From Paenibacillus sp. MAEPY2 (GTDB lineage Bacteria > Bacillota > Bacilli > Paenibacillales > Paenibacillaceae): DNA of 64,000 nt. The notes beneath the pieces are model-generated. The model was not told the DNA's origin. It did no database searches and was given only the letters and a program-made list of their open reading frames with translations. The translations under genes were made by a program, and so were the position numbers. The DNA lies in the NCBI RefSeq assembly GCF_000499205.1, contig NZ_AWUK01000017.1, positions 124,001 through 188,000 of the forward strand, written 5' to 3'. This document shows positions 35,131 through 43,933 of this stretch, piece after piece; the first letter of the stretch is position 1, and every line of letters starts with the position of its first letter.

Positions 35131-35442
35131 CTACTTTCCTCGTTCCACAGTGTTTTGTAGAGCATTTACAAAAGCTGGAGTACAGTACAATAATACAAAA
35201 ATGAACACTCCCCCCAAGATCATGGTAGTTACACTTAACTGAGAATTCCATTTCCTTATGAGAATGACAATTGAAATCATGTTAACAATTAGAGAAGGTA
35301 CTCCATAAAAGATCATGATCGGCATACCAACCAAATCTAGTGATCTTTGAAAATTAGACGTTGCTCCAACTAAAAACCAAATGAATACTGATAAATTAAT
35401 TAATGTAGTTGCAATCCATATAAATTTAATCCAAGTCGACAC
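35131..35442 (-). CDS. Small three-helix membrane protein
   Basis: 103 residues from GTG 35442, next to the purine-rich GGAGGTGAAGGA. Three hydrophobic segments are visible: FIWIATTLINLSVFIWFLVG, MPIMIFYGVPSLIVNMISIV and SVTTMILGGVFIFVLLYC. Short loops and a basic patch (IRKWNSQ) suggest an integral inner-membrane protein. No family is recognised. It lies upstream of the 34811-35068 gene in a region full of toxin-locus relics, so a membrane immunity protein is possible, but this is a guess from position. Confidence 0.6.
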   Translation of the reverse strand: MSTWIKFIWIATTLINLSVFIWFLVGATSNFQRSLDLVGMPIMIFYGVPSLIVNMISIVILIRKWNSQLSVTTMILGGVFIFVLLYCTPAFVNALQNTVERGK

Positions 35443-35687
35443 TCCTTCACCTCCAAACCAGCTACACTACCATCCCAAAGGTCTGATTATTCTGATACTT
35501 GTCTTCTGTATGTATTTGATGATGACTTGTTCCAATACTATTTACTTGGTTGCATGTCGTACATATATTCTTAAAACTTCTGTATATATCGCCTAAAAAA
35601 GAAGAGAATTCCTCGGAATTCCCCAATGATTAAAATCAGATGATCCGCAATGAAACATAACATGCCAGGCAATCTCCAGCCTTTATT

Positions 35688-36375
35688 TTATGAAAAGTAT
35701 TTCCCGGAATGCAGATCTTCTATTTCTTGAGAGAGCTTTTTAGTATGGGGCTTCATATAACTTTGTGCTTTTTTCAAAATATCCGTATGCCCACCAAGAT
35801 TATACAATATTGTAGTAGATAGCACTTGTACAATATAAAGATTCGTTTGAGACGCCATCCATTCAAAGCCTTTTTCAAATCACTGTAAATCGCATTTGCA
35901 AGGGCATAATCATTTTCATCTAATTGACCAGAAGCCATAATCTTCTGTAAATTTTTCAGTCTTTCTTTAGCTTTAACTATATGATCTGTCTGTCCTAGTG
36001 ACAAACCATATTTAATTTGTTTCCTTACAAAATCAGCTGTACCTCCATTCCCTATATAACCTGGTTTCTCAGGTCTCCATAGCTGATTAATTACCTCTTT
36101 TAATTTTGGATTCTGAGCAGAGTCCTTTAGAAGTTCTCCAATATGACCCGTTTTTTTACTGGAAAGTAACGTGGAAAATTCAATAGCTTTCTCAATCTCT
36201 CTTCCTGAAGACGACACTAATTTATAAAACAGTTTTCCACTTTTTACAAACTTAGATATAGGAATAAAGTTAGCAGCAGCAAGGGTTTTGCTGAAAGTTG
36301 AAGCATTCGCATCACGGATTGTGTTAATGTCATCAATAACCATAAAGTTTCCATCCGAAACCTTTGAATCATCTC
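35688..36375 (-). pseudogene. Truncated, frameshifted C-terminal part of a polymorphic toxin
   Basis: The frame opens without start at ~36375 (DDSKVSDGNFMVIDDINTIR, DANASTFSKTLAAANFIPIS) and runs to YSDLKKAL near 35850. There the frame is lost; the next frame continues with coding text WMASQTNLYIVQVLSTTILY, GHTDILKKAQSYMKPHTKKL to TAA 35688-35690. The DANASTFSKTLAAANFIP segment resembles the pre-toxin linker of LXG/YD-type toxins. With no N-terminal export domain and with an internal frameshift it is an inactive orphan toxin tip. An apparent 189-residue ORF at 35774-36343 covers only part of it. Confidence 0.6.
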
Positions 36376-36381
36376 ATTGAC

Positions 36382-36640
36382 TTACGAATTCGGATCAGGC
36401 GTCAGCTGCATCCATTCATCTGCTCTATAGGTGTAGATATATTCCTGTGGATTGTCCTTGAATTGGACGACAACAGGATACATCGGCATTTTGCTGCGAC
36501 GAGCTGTGATGCTTATAATCGCGTCCTTATCTATTCCTTTTTCAACAGTTAGATAAGTTCTCAAATCAGCCATACCATGCAAAAGAAGCGATGACCACTA
36601 GTGCCATTAAAACCAATGATATCTTTATCATTTTTTTCAT
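36382..36640 (-). pseudogene. DUF3139-like protein gene with a frameshift
   Basis: From ATG 36640 the minus strand encodes a membrane anchor (MKKMIKISLVLMALVVIASF then AWYG) and hits a TGA. A small frame change near 36572 restores ADLRTYLTVEKGIDKDAIIS, the motif ARRSKMPMYPVVVQFKDN and a C-terminus ending in LTPDPNS, stop at 36382. The joined protein has the plan of DUF3139: one N-terminal helix and a small domain with YPVVVxF. The break separates the anchor from the domain, so the gene is likely dead unless frameshifting or a sequencing error is involved. Function of the family is unknown. Confidence 0.6.
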
Positions 36641-36662
36641 CTCTGTTCACCCTGACTTTAAT

Positions 36663-36823
36663 TTATCTTCTGATGATCTTGTATGTATCGATTCCCCTAG
36701 CAGCTATCCAACCTATTAAGATTCCAATGATAGTTTTTCCTCGCTTATCTAAGACACGTTTAATCCACGTTACCAGAATGAATCATTTTTACCCATCCGG
36801 CTATTGACCTGATTCAAATCCAT
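36663..36823 (-). pseudogene. Small membrane-protein gene with a frameshift
   Basis: From ATG 36823 the frame reads MDLNQVNSRMGKNDSFW and stops at TAA; one base over, the text continues LVTWIKRVLDKRGKTIIGIL, IGWIAARGIDTYKIIRR to TAA 36663-36665. The total length of 161 bases is not a multiple of three, which confirms the shift. The joined 53 residues have one hydrophobic helix and a basic end. It lies just upstream of the DUF3139-like pseudogene, in the same direction, and I take both as members of one decayed toxin-associated operon. Confidence 0.45.
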
Positions 36824-37053
36824 CCAATTACTATTAAGAATACTTTAGTACATATTATACTTTGAAATTTCACCAATCCACTCGAACCCGCTTTGTCTGG
36901 AATAGGTCCTTGCTACTAGATTAAACCAAAAACTTGTCAACATGCTATTACCTGAAGTTGGGTCGAAATTCTCATGGTCAACATGATCTGTTTTGTTATG
37001 ATTTATAAATAAAATATATTAATATTTTCCAAAGAGAAAGGGTGCCGCTTTTT

Positions 37054-37830
37054 ATGTTTATTGTTCAACTACTGCTCGCTCTCGCACTTTTGAGCGGTTC
37101 AGGCAGCTCCAATTATGCTACATCTACACAACTAGAAGTCAATCCGTTACAACCTCATCCTGCTTCTCCTGAACTTGTTCTGGAATCCGGTATAAAGCCT
37201 TTCCGGTCTGAACTAACATACAAAGGACTTAAGCCAGATTATAATCCATTCGAGCAGGCTGCCAGCAATCTTCAGGACAAGCTTTTTGAAAGTGCATCAT
37301 CACCGATTCTATCCAAACCCGGAGATACAGGTACATTTGATTACGGCGGACAACTGAAATTGTTAAAAGCTGTTCCTCTGAAGCAAAGTATTGAATTCGG
37401 GCCACTAACTATTCATATGATGGATGCTCAATTATTACAGGCTAGCGATCTTCCTGAAGACACCCGTAAAAATATTTCTATTCTAAATCAAGAAGATATT
37501 GATCCTGAGATCACTTTTATCAAAATCCTCTACAGTGTTGAAAATACAACGGATCAAAATATCGGGTTTTACGGTTTGAATTCTGTCCATCCTAACACGG
37601 GCAACCCCATCTCAGCAGATCGTAATTTCATGAGGAAACCCTATGTTTATCATCAATATGACGGCGTAGTCATGGATAATATGGGTTATGGTTTAGTCTA
37701 TACAGATGACCCCAACAAGCTGGAATCCATTGAGCTGGTTTTCAACAGAATCTATGACTATGACACTGGGGAAACCATTGTAGAGCCTACTTCGTTGCAT
37801 ATTCCTTTTACTTTTACAGTTCAAGAGTAG
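37054..37830 (+). CDS. Secreted or lipid-free exported protein, unknown function
   Basis: ATG 37054 gives 258 residues; a GTG at 37042 is possible, with AGAAAGGG overlapping it. An N-terminal hydrophobic stretch (MFIVQLLLALALLSGSGSS) serves as signal peptide; there is no lipobox cysteine. The rest is acidic and proline-rich, then beta-strand rich (GQLKLLKAVPLKQSIEFGPL, ITFIKILYSVENTTDQNIGF, IPFTFTVQE), which recalls immunoglobulin-like exported proteins of the DUF4352/DUF5068 type, but I cannot assign a family. It stands alone, is divergent from the pseudogene cluster and ends at a bidirectional terminator. Confidence 0.65.
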   Translation: MFIVQLLLALALLSGSGSSNYATSTQLEVNPLQPHPASPELVLESGIKPFRSELTYKGLKPDYNPFEQAASNLQDKLFESASSPILSKPGDTGTFDYGGQLKLLKAVPLKQSIEFGPLTIHMMDAQLLQASDLPEDTRKNISILNQEDIDPEITFIKILYSVENTTDQNIGFYGLNSVHPNTGNPISADRNFMRKPYVYHQYDGVVMDNMGYGLVYTDDPNKLESIELVFNRIYDYDTGETIVEPTSLHIPFTFTVQE

Positions 37831-37889
37831 TATTGAATTTGCACTTAATTCTCTTTTTAAGAATATCATTTCTCCACGGGAACATATTA

Positions 37890-37943
37890 AATAAACCCCG
37901 GTGAAATACCTGCTAATCAGCAGTGTATCAGCCGGGGTTTATT
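37890..37943. terminator. Bidirectional terminator
   Basis: AATAAACCCCGG (37890-37901) and CCGGGGTTTATT (37932-37943) form a perfect 12-bp stem, A-rich on one side and T-rich on the other. It separates the convergent genes ending at 37830 (+) and 37992 (-). Confidence 0.8.
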
Positions 37944-37991
37944 GTTGTATCAAAAACAGCTATTGCTTATCTTTCTTCCTGCCAGCCTACC

Positions 37992-39044
37992 TCACCTTGT
38001 AAAATCATGCTGCCCGATCGTCAGCAGCGTTGGTCTGCTCTTGCTCCACAACGACGTTGCAATCTTCGGATTGTAATAATAGAGTGCACCGTTCGTCGGA
38101 TCAGTGCCATTCAAGGCTTTACGTGCTGCCTGATAGGAAGTCTGGGTTGGCTTTGTATTAAACTGTCCATCGTCTATGGCCGTGAACTGCCCTTTTTGAA
38201 AAATCACTTTCGGGATCGAAGAAGGGAATGCATTCGAATGCACACGATTCAAGACGACCGCGCCTACAGCAACTTGTCCTTCAAAAGATTCCCCACGCGC
38301 TTCCCCATGAATCAGCTTCGCGAGCTGGCGCAGTGCGTTCCCTTGGGCTGCAGCCTTCTTGTTCAGTCTGTTCAGTGTTGCCGGACCTGCAATTCCATCC
38401 GCACTCAGCCCTTGAGCCTGCTGGAACTTACGGACAGCACCTTTGGTAATAGAACCGTAATATCCGGTCAATCCTGCTTTAAAATACCCCAGTTCGCTTA
38501 ATTGCTCCTGCAATTGCAGCACATGTTCGCCGCGAACGCCCTGCTCCAGCTTCTGTGCTCCGGCAGAAGGAGCTGCCATCGTGAGACCGAGAGCCATCGC
38601 AAAGGCACCGAGAAGCACACTGACTCGTCCTGCCCTTTTGCTAGCCTTTTTCCCCCTGCGATGGGTGACTTTCCTGCTGATGGTAATAGGCCCCCTGTAG
38701 TCAGTGCTTGTGTGCAAATCATGCAGATCAAGCCTCTCATCCCCGCTATCTAACCTAAACTCTTCATCAAGGCTGTAGATATAGCTCGTCATCTTCATCT
38801 GTTTCATTTCTCTCATCTCTTTAACAGGAGTAAGATCAATCACATCATATCTCCCGTTTATCTCACTCATCCTATCGTTGCCAGTATAGCTGTATATCAC
38901 ATTCATCCCCACATTCTCAATCACACGTATCCGTTCACACACGCTATTCTGTCCACTCATCATATGCTTTTCATTCATCATATTCTCTACATTTACTTCA
39001 TTCATTTCACACGTCTGATCCTTTTCAAAATTATTCTTCATCAT
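37992..39044 (-). CDS. SleB/CwlJ-type cell-wall hydrolase with long N-terminal extension
   Basis: 350 residues. A peptidoglycan-binding type 1 domain (GVRGEHVLQLQEQLSELGYF, AVRKFQQAQGLSADGIAGPA) is followed by the Hydrolase_2 domain typical of SleB/CwlJ spore-cortex lytic enzymes (LAKLIHGEARGESFEGQVAV with the catalytic glutamate, GAVVLNRVHSNAFP, GALYYYNP). Unusually, the export segment (VSVLLGAFAMALGLTMAAPS) begins only near residue 143 and is preceded by ~140 residues rich in Met, Asn, Glu and Asp and by a basic stretch (RKVTHRRGKKASKRAGR). Either the true start is further in or the protein has a cytoplasmic tail. Muralytic activity during germination or growth is family inference. Confidence 0.85.
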   Translation of the reverse strand: MMKNNFEKDQTCEMNEVNVENMMNEKHMMSGQNSVCERIRVIENVGMNVIYSYTGNDRMSEINGRYDVIDLTPVKEMREMKQMKMTSYIYSLDEEFRLDSGDERLDLHDLHTSTDYRGPITISRKVTHRRGKKASKRAGRVSVLLGAFAMALGLTMAAPSAGAQKLEQGVRGEHVLQLQEQLSELGYFKAGLTGYYGSITKGAVRKFQQAQGLSADGIAGPATLNRLNKKAAAQGNALRQLAKLIHGEARGESFEGQVAVGAVVLNRVHSNAFPSSIPKVIFQKGQFTAIDDGQFNTKPTQTSYQAARKALNGTDPTNGALYYYNPKIATSLWSKSRPTLLTIGQHDFTR

Positions 39045-39190
39045 TCATTAACCTCCACTTTTCTGAATCCAGATCCCACTTCTTCCCCCTGAATTCTCAC
39101 GGTTGGACATCCCGAGTGTCATTATAGGATATAGAAAAAGTGACGTCTATCGGACCGATGGCGCAGGCGAAAATCCACTCCAAACATAGC

Positions 39191-39236
39191 AAAAAGAGGC
39201 ATGAGCCCATGGTCACGCCATGGTCATGCCTCTTCT
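39191..39236. terminator. Terminator behind the MFS gene
   Basis: GAGGCATGA (39196-39204) pairs with TCATGCCTC (39224-39232), with CCATGG repeats in the loop. The minus-strand product is followed by TTTTTGC, so it terminates the MFS operon; the plus side has TCTTCTTG. Confidence 0.7.
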
Positions 39237-39321
39237 TGTATCAACTTCCTTCCGCTTGTCCAGCCCATCATTTCCGTAGGCAGGTTGACCCGTACAAAAG
39301 TTGCGTTGTATTTATTGACAT

Positions 39322-40542
39322 TTATTCGGCCAGTTCTAAACCCTTGGTTTCCCGGCCCAGGAACAGCACAGCGGCTGCGCCAATGAGGATAGTCACGAAG
39401 AAAATCGTGAAGATCAGGCTGATTGCGACTTCACGCTGAACCAGCATACCAACCATTAATGGAGCAAGCACGCCCCCAATCCGACCTACCGATGTGGCAA
39501 GACCCACACCTGTGGAACGAACGGAAGTGGGGTACAATTCCGGACTATACGCGTACAATCCGCCCCAAGCTCCCAGATTGAAGAAGGAAAGGCAGATACC
39601 TGCGGTCAGAATCGTCGCTTCCGTTGTCGCCAGTCCAAAAGCAATCGCGCTTACTGCGGTCAATGTAAGATAAACGACAAGTACAAATTTGCGACCAAAC
39701 CGCTCTATGAAGTACGCCGCTGTGAAGTAACCTGGCAGCTGTGCGATCGTCATAATCAGCACGTATTGGAAGCTCTTTACAAGCGTGAAACCTTTAGCCA
39801 TGACAACCGACGGCAACCACAGGAACATGCCATAATAAGAGAAAATGACGGTAAACCACAAGATCCAGAGCATCAACGTTGTGCGGCGATGAGGTGCCGA
39901 CCAGACCGTAGCTACCTTCTCACGGAACGTGATTTTATGAAGCTTGGTATTGTTCTTGTAACGAGGCGGGTCCTGAATAGCACGGCGCAGATACAGCGCA
40001 TAGAACGCCGGAACAGCACCAATCGCAAAAGCAATTCTCCAGCCATATTCCGGGATCACAAAGTTGGCAATGAGTGCCGATACAATCCAGCCGCCTGCCC
40101 AGAAGCTCTCCAGCAGTACAACTGCACGTCCGCGTTCTGCCGTAGGCATGGACTCCGATACCAATGTAGATGCTACGGGCAGCTCTCCGCCAAGGCCGAT
40201 ACCGGCAATCAGACGCAGTACACACAATACGGCGAATCCGGTCGCCAGAGCTGACAGACCACTGGCAATCGTAAATACCAGCAGGGTCCACATTAAAATG
40301 GCCTTACGCCCGAAACGGTCCGCAAGTGCCCCCGCAAGCAATGCACCTAGCGCCATACCGATGGAGTTGATACTCGTAAGCACCCCGACTTGTCCGGGAC
40401 TGAGACTCCATTCCTTGGCAAGTGCAGCCACGATGAAGGAAATCATGCCGACTTCCATTGCATCAAACAGCCAGCTCATGCCGGCACTGAAAAGCAGCTT
40501 GCGCTGCTTGGGATTCCGCAATACTTCCAGTTTGCTCATCAC
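39322..40542 (-). CDS. MFS transporter (sugar/aromatic-acid permease type, NiaP/YceI-like)
   Basis: 406 residues with 12 predicted helices. Between helices 2 and 3 is the MFS signature GALADRFGRKAILM, and a second half-repeat version (ERFGRKFVLVVY) follows in the C-terminal half; the order SWLFDAMEVGMISFIVAALA at the start is typical of the AAHS/NiaP-like branch. Substrates in this branch include niacin and aromatic or other small acids, so the cargo is unclear. It begins 112 nt after the 40654-41469 permease gene in the same direction and may be the last gene of the monooxygenase/ABC operon. Confidence 0.85.
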   Translation of the reverse strand: MMSKLEVLRNPKQRKLLFSAGMSWLFDAMEVGMISFIVAALAKEWSLSPGQVGVLTSINSIGMALGALLAGALADRFGRKAILMWTLLVFTIASGLSALATGFAVLCVLRLIAGIGLGGELPVASTLVSESMPTAERGRAVVLLESFWAGGWIVSALIANFVIPEYGWRIAFAIGAVPAFYALYLRRAIQDPPRYKNNTKLHKITFREKVATVWSAPHRRTTLMLWILWFTVIFSYYGMFLWLPSVVMAKGFTLVKSFQYVLIMTIAQLPGYFTAAYFIERFGRKFVLVVYLTLTAVSAIAFGLATTEATILTAGICLSFFNLGAWGGLYAYSPELYPTSVRSTGVGLATSVGRIGGVLAPLMVGMLVQREVAISLIFTIFFVTILIGAAAVLFLGRETKGLELAE

Positions 40543-40653
40543 TTATAGCTCCCTTGATCTCTATATAATCATTCTGACACTAAACCATTATTATGCAGAA
40601 TGATCCAGAAATCAATGCAAAATACGTATATCCGCTGATCTTCTTCCCATACC

Positions 40654-41469
40654 TTACCCCTTGAGTGAACCCGCTGTCAGACCTGCAACAAAATAACGTT
40701 GAAGCAGAATGAACAGCACGATCATCGGAATGGCTGTTACCAGCACACCCGTGAGCATCATCGGATAGTTGGTCACGTATTCCCCGCGGAACTGCATGAG
40801 CGCGAGAGGCAATGTGAGCTTAGACTTACTGCTGAGCATCAGCATCGGAATGAGCAGATCATTCCACACCATTACAAGCAGGAACGTAGCTGTAGCTGCC
40901 AAAGAAGGCGCAGCCAGTGGTAACGCAATCCGTGTGTAGAGCCTCCACTCGCTTGCTCCATCCATGCTGCCCGCTTCCAGTATTTCCGCATTCAGCATAC
41001 GCATGAAGCCCGTCAGCATAAATACGGAGACCGGCATCAGCATCGCAGCTGATACGATAATGAGTCCCGTCAGACTGTCCGACCACCCAAGGGTACGCGT
41101 CAGGGAATAGATTGGCAGCATGCTTACCTGGGAAGGAACGATCAGTCCCGCAACGAACAGGGCAAACACAATTTTGCCCACGCTGCCACCCCAGCGAACA
41201 ATGGCATAAGCAATCATGCTGCTGAGCAACAACTCAATCGCAACCGTACCCAGCGTTACAACCAGACTGTTTCCGAAATACTGCCACATCGGCTGGTTTC
41301 GGAACATGCCCGTGAGATTATCCCATGTAAACGGGTCCGGCCAGCTAAATGGGCTGATGAAGAAGTTGCTGCTGGTTTTGAACGATGACACAAATACAAA
41401 GTACAGCGGCACGATAATCAGCAGCGCGTATACCAATAAGATCAGTCGATTGAACCATTTTAAAAACAT
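40654..41469 (-). CDS. Carbohydrate-type ABC permease (MalG-like)
   Basis: ATG 41469 with GGGAGGG upstream gives 271 residues; an ATG at 41541 lacks a ribosome site. Six membrane helices and the EAA loop (EILEAGSMDGASEWRLYTRI with a following ALPLAAPSL) are typical of the MalG subunit of CUT1 importers. It is the second permease after the MalF-like gene, and no ATPase gene is present in the operon, so a shared MsmX-type ATPase probably energises it. The substrate is not predictable. Confidence 0.9.
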   Translation of the reverse strand: MFLKWFNRLILLVYALLIIVPLYFVFVSSFKTSSNFFISPFSWPDPFTWDNLTGMFRNQPMWQYFGNSLVVTLGTVAIELLLSSMIAYAIVRWGGSVGKIVFALFVAGLIVPSQVSMLPIYSLTRTLGWSDSLTGLIIVSAAMLMPVSVFMLTGFMRMLNAEILEAGSMDGASEWRLYTRIALPLAAPSLAATATFLLVMVWNDLLIPMLMLSSKSKLTLPLALMQFRGEYVTNYPMMLTGVLVTAIPMIVLFILLQRYFVAGLTAGSLKG

Positions 41470-41568
41470 ATAAATTCCCTCCCTTCTTCCTTTGGTTGCT
41501 TGGATGCTGCTGGGCAGAGTAAAACTTAATAATTCACGCACTCACGAGCATTTCAATCCGTCCAATCG

Positions 41569-42441
41569 TTAATAGCTTACCCGGTCGGCTCGAAGCGCTT
41601 TGAACTGTAATAGTGTCAGCAGCGCCAGCAGAACCAGGAAAATCATCGAACCTGCTGAAGCGAGGCCAAATGAGTAGCTGCCAAAGGCGGTATGATAGAT
41701 GTATGTCGTCAAAATTTCAGTCGCGTAATTCGGGCCTCCGTCCGTCATCGTGAAAATGAGGTCAAATGCCTTGAACGACTGAATGGTCGTATAGGCCACA
41801 ACAATCGTTGCCGAAGGTGCCAGCAGCGGCCAGGTCACGGTACGAAATACCTGCCATTTGCTACCGCCATCCATACGTGCTGCTTCATACAGCTCCGCCG
41901 GAATGCCTTGCAGACCTGCGATAAATACAATCATCATCTGCCCGGCATGCGCCCAGACCTGTACCGCGGCAATCGAGTAGATGGCGATCTTCGGATCACC
42001 AATCCAGTTGCGGGCCATGCTCCCCATACCTGCCTCGTTCAACCCATAGTTAATCAACCCGATCGAAGGATCATACATAAATGCCCAGATCAGCCCCACC
42101 GATACGGAGGACAGAATCGCAGGCAGAAAATACAGTGCCCGGAGCGCGATGCGTGTCTTTGTGTTACGTACCAGAAGCAGGGCCAGGACAAGTGAAATAA
42201 AGGTTTGCGCTATGACAACCGTTAACATGAACTCCACGTTGTTGCCAAAAGCTTTGCGAAATACGATGCTGCTGAGACTGTCCTTGTAATTATCCAGCCC
42301 TACAAATGCATACGACGGGGATACCCCGTCCCAATCCGTAAAGGAGTAGAACAGCCCCGTCAATGTAGGAAATACGAACAGTGCAACGTACAGCAGCAAC
42401 CCGGGTAACAAAAACAGGGATAGCTGAATACGGTTCTTCAT
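41569..42441 (-). CDS. Carbohydrate-type ABC permease (MalF-like)
   Basis: 290 residues, six membrane helices. The start MKNRIQLSLFLLPGLLLYVA and the EAA loop (AELYEAARMDGGSKWQVFRT, followed by VTWPLLAPS) identify a MalF/LacF-type CUT1 permease. It begins three bases after the stop of the binding-protein gene and pairs with the MalG-like subunit downstream. Family knowledge: these heterodimers move mono- or oligosaccharides and related compounds into the cell. Confidence 0.9.
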   Translation of the reverse strand: MKNRIQLSLFLLPGLLLYVALFVFPTLTGLFYSFTDWDGVSPSYAFVGLDNYKDSLSSIVFRKAFGNNVEFMLTVVIAQTFISLVLALLLVRNTKTRIALRALYFLPAILSSVSVGLIWAFMYDPSIGLINYGLNEAGMGSMARNWIGDPKIAIYSIAAVQVWAHAGQMMIVFIAGLQGIPAELYEAARMDGGSKWQVFRTVTWPLLAPSATIVVAYTTIQSFKAFDLIFTMTDGGPNYATEILTTYIYHTAFGSYSFGLASAGSMIFLVLLALLTLLQFKALRADRVSY

Positions 42442-42444
42442 TGC

Positions 42445-43719
42445 TTATTTCCCGATATGCTGATCAATGATGGCCTGTGCCTGCTGCGCTGCCTCTTCAG
42501 GAGAAGTGCCGCTCAGTACAGCCTGAATGGAGTTTGTTACTGCTTTCTGATTATCTCCATTCAGGATGGTGAACCGTGGCTGGAACACGGTCTTTTTGCT
42601 CGCCCAATCTCCGGCAACCTGAAGCTCGGGTGTATCGTACTTTACATCGTTCACTGTTACGTTCTGTCCTGTCTGGTTGGCATATTCGCCAGCCACTTCC
42701 GGACTGCTCAGGAATTCGATGAACTTCTTCGCTTCTTCCGGGTGTTTGGACTTGCTGTTCACCGCGAGCATAAATGTCGTGGTATGAACGCCTTCAACCT
42801 TCGCTTGATCGGCACTTACGGTAATCGGTGCGAGCAGTTTTTGCTCCAGATTCGGATTTTGCACCTTGTTCTGTGCCAACTGATACGAACCGCTTGCCAG
42901 CATGGCTGCTTTCTCCTGGATAAAGAGTGCTCCCGCTGCCGGGTCTTTCGTTCCCAGTGCATCCTGCTGGAAGTAACCTTTGTCGTTCAGTTCTTTAATT
43001 TGAGTCAATGTTTTCACCCAAAACTCATCCGTCAGTTTTGCTTCGCCAGCTTCCACTTTGGTAAAAATGTCGTCACTCGGCGCATTGTTCATCACCATCG
43101 TATTCATGAATTGGCCCGGACCAATGTCCGCTCCAGCAAATGCAATCGGAATAATGCCGTTGTCTTTCAGGGTCTGACAAAGCGCAAGGAAACCTTCCCA
43201 ATCCGTTGGCGGGGTCAGTCCGTATTTTTCGAACAGCTTCACATTGTAGATTGGATCGTTGTATACGAGTTGATAAGGAATTGCATATTGCTTGCCATCG
43301 TGCTGGCCTGCTTCAATCAGCTTTGGATTGTAGGCTGACAGAAACGACGATCCAGTCAGATCCGTAAACAATCCGGCTTTGGTGAAGGCTTCGAACTGTG
43401 CACCAGGGAAGGAAGCAAATACATCCCCAACCGAACCATCACTGATTTTGGATTGTACAGTGGATTGATATTGGTCCGAAGGGAGAGTCTGCATTTCCAC
43501 ATGGATGTTCGGATTTTCCTTTTCAAACGCATCAATCGTCTTGTTCAGCGCCTCCACATCCTCTCCACGCCAGTGCATGAAGCTGATTGTTACTTTGCCT
43601 GAACCGGAGGAGCCGCTCTCTCCTGATGAAGCAGTATCCCCGCCGCCGCAAGCAGACAACAGGATGGACATCACCAGCATACTGACGAGGGGCAGGATAT
43701 ATTTTTGTTTTTTTCTCAT
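42445..43719 (-). CDS. Extracellular solute-binding lipoprotein (CUT1 family)
   Basis: 424 residues. A type II signal peptide ends in LLSACGGG with lipid-anchored C24. The mature protein has the family-1 binding-protein layout (ISFMHWRGEDVEALNKTIDA, the GDVFASFPGAQFEAFTKAG strand-helix, TPPTDWEGFLALCQTL, and AAGALFIQEKAAMLASGSY). It captures a sugar-like ligand at the outer membrane face and feeds the two permeases that follow directly. The repeat element copy 1 lies 46 nt upstream of the start and may influence its expression relative to the monooxygenase gene. Confidence 0.9.
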   Translation of the reverse strand: MRKKQKYILPLVSMLVMSILLSACGGGDTASSGESGSSGSGKVTISFMHWRGEDVEALNKTIDAFEKENPNIHVEMQTLPSDQYQSTVQSKISDGSVGDVFASFPGAQFEAFTKAGLFTDLTGSSFLSAYNPKLIEAGQHDGKQYAIPYQLVYNDPIYNVKLFEKYGLTPPTDWEGFLALCQTLKDNGIIPIAFAGADIGPGQFMNTMVMNNAPSDDIFTKVEAGEAKLTDEFWVKTLTQIKELNDKGYFQQDALGTKDPAAGALFIQEKAAMLASGSYQLAQNKVQNPNLEQKLLAPITVSADQAKVEGVHTTTFMLAVNSKSKHPEEAKKFIEFLSSPEVAGEYANQTGQNVTVNDVKYDTPELQVAGDWASKKTVFQPRFTILNGDNQKAVTNSIQAVLSGTSPEEAAQQAQAIIDQHIGK

Positions 43720-43764
43720 GAAAGAAGACCTCCTGAAGGATGTTTAATGTAAGTTGCACGAATG

Positions 43765-43919
43765 TTTTTACACTGGGCACTCCGAGTGCAGTACCATCTT
43801 CCGATCGCTGTTATCCCCGGATTTTTTGAATTATTCCTTTCAAATGGGAAAATCCGGTGATAAAGGCGAGCGCTTCGCTTCTTCAGATCGGTTCTGCTCT
43901 CTCCGTTAAAGTGTAAAAA
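43765..43919 (-). repeat. Structured intergenic repeat, copy 1
   Basis: About 150 bases. The ends TTTTTACACT (43765-43774) and AGTGTAAAAA (43910-43919) pair perfectly. The core CTTCCGATCGCTGTTATCCC, GATTTTTTGA and GGCGAGCGCTTCGCTTCTTC is shared with copy 2 almost base for base; TTATCCCCGGATTT pairs with AAATCCGGTGATAA as an inner hairpin. It lies between ssuD and the binding-protein gene, 46 nt upstream of the latter's start, on the strand that is transcribed into the minus-strand operon. Confidence 0.8.
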
Positions 43920-43933
43920 AAGGGTTAACTCAC

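Noticed and set aside
42457..43338. A 293-codon plus-strand frame
   Set aside because: It is antisense to the solute-binding lipoprotein gene, whose family motifs and lipobox are clear.
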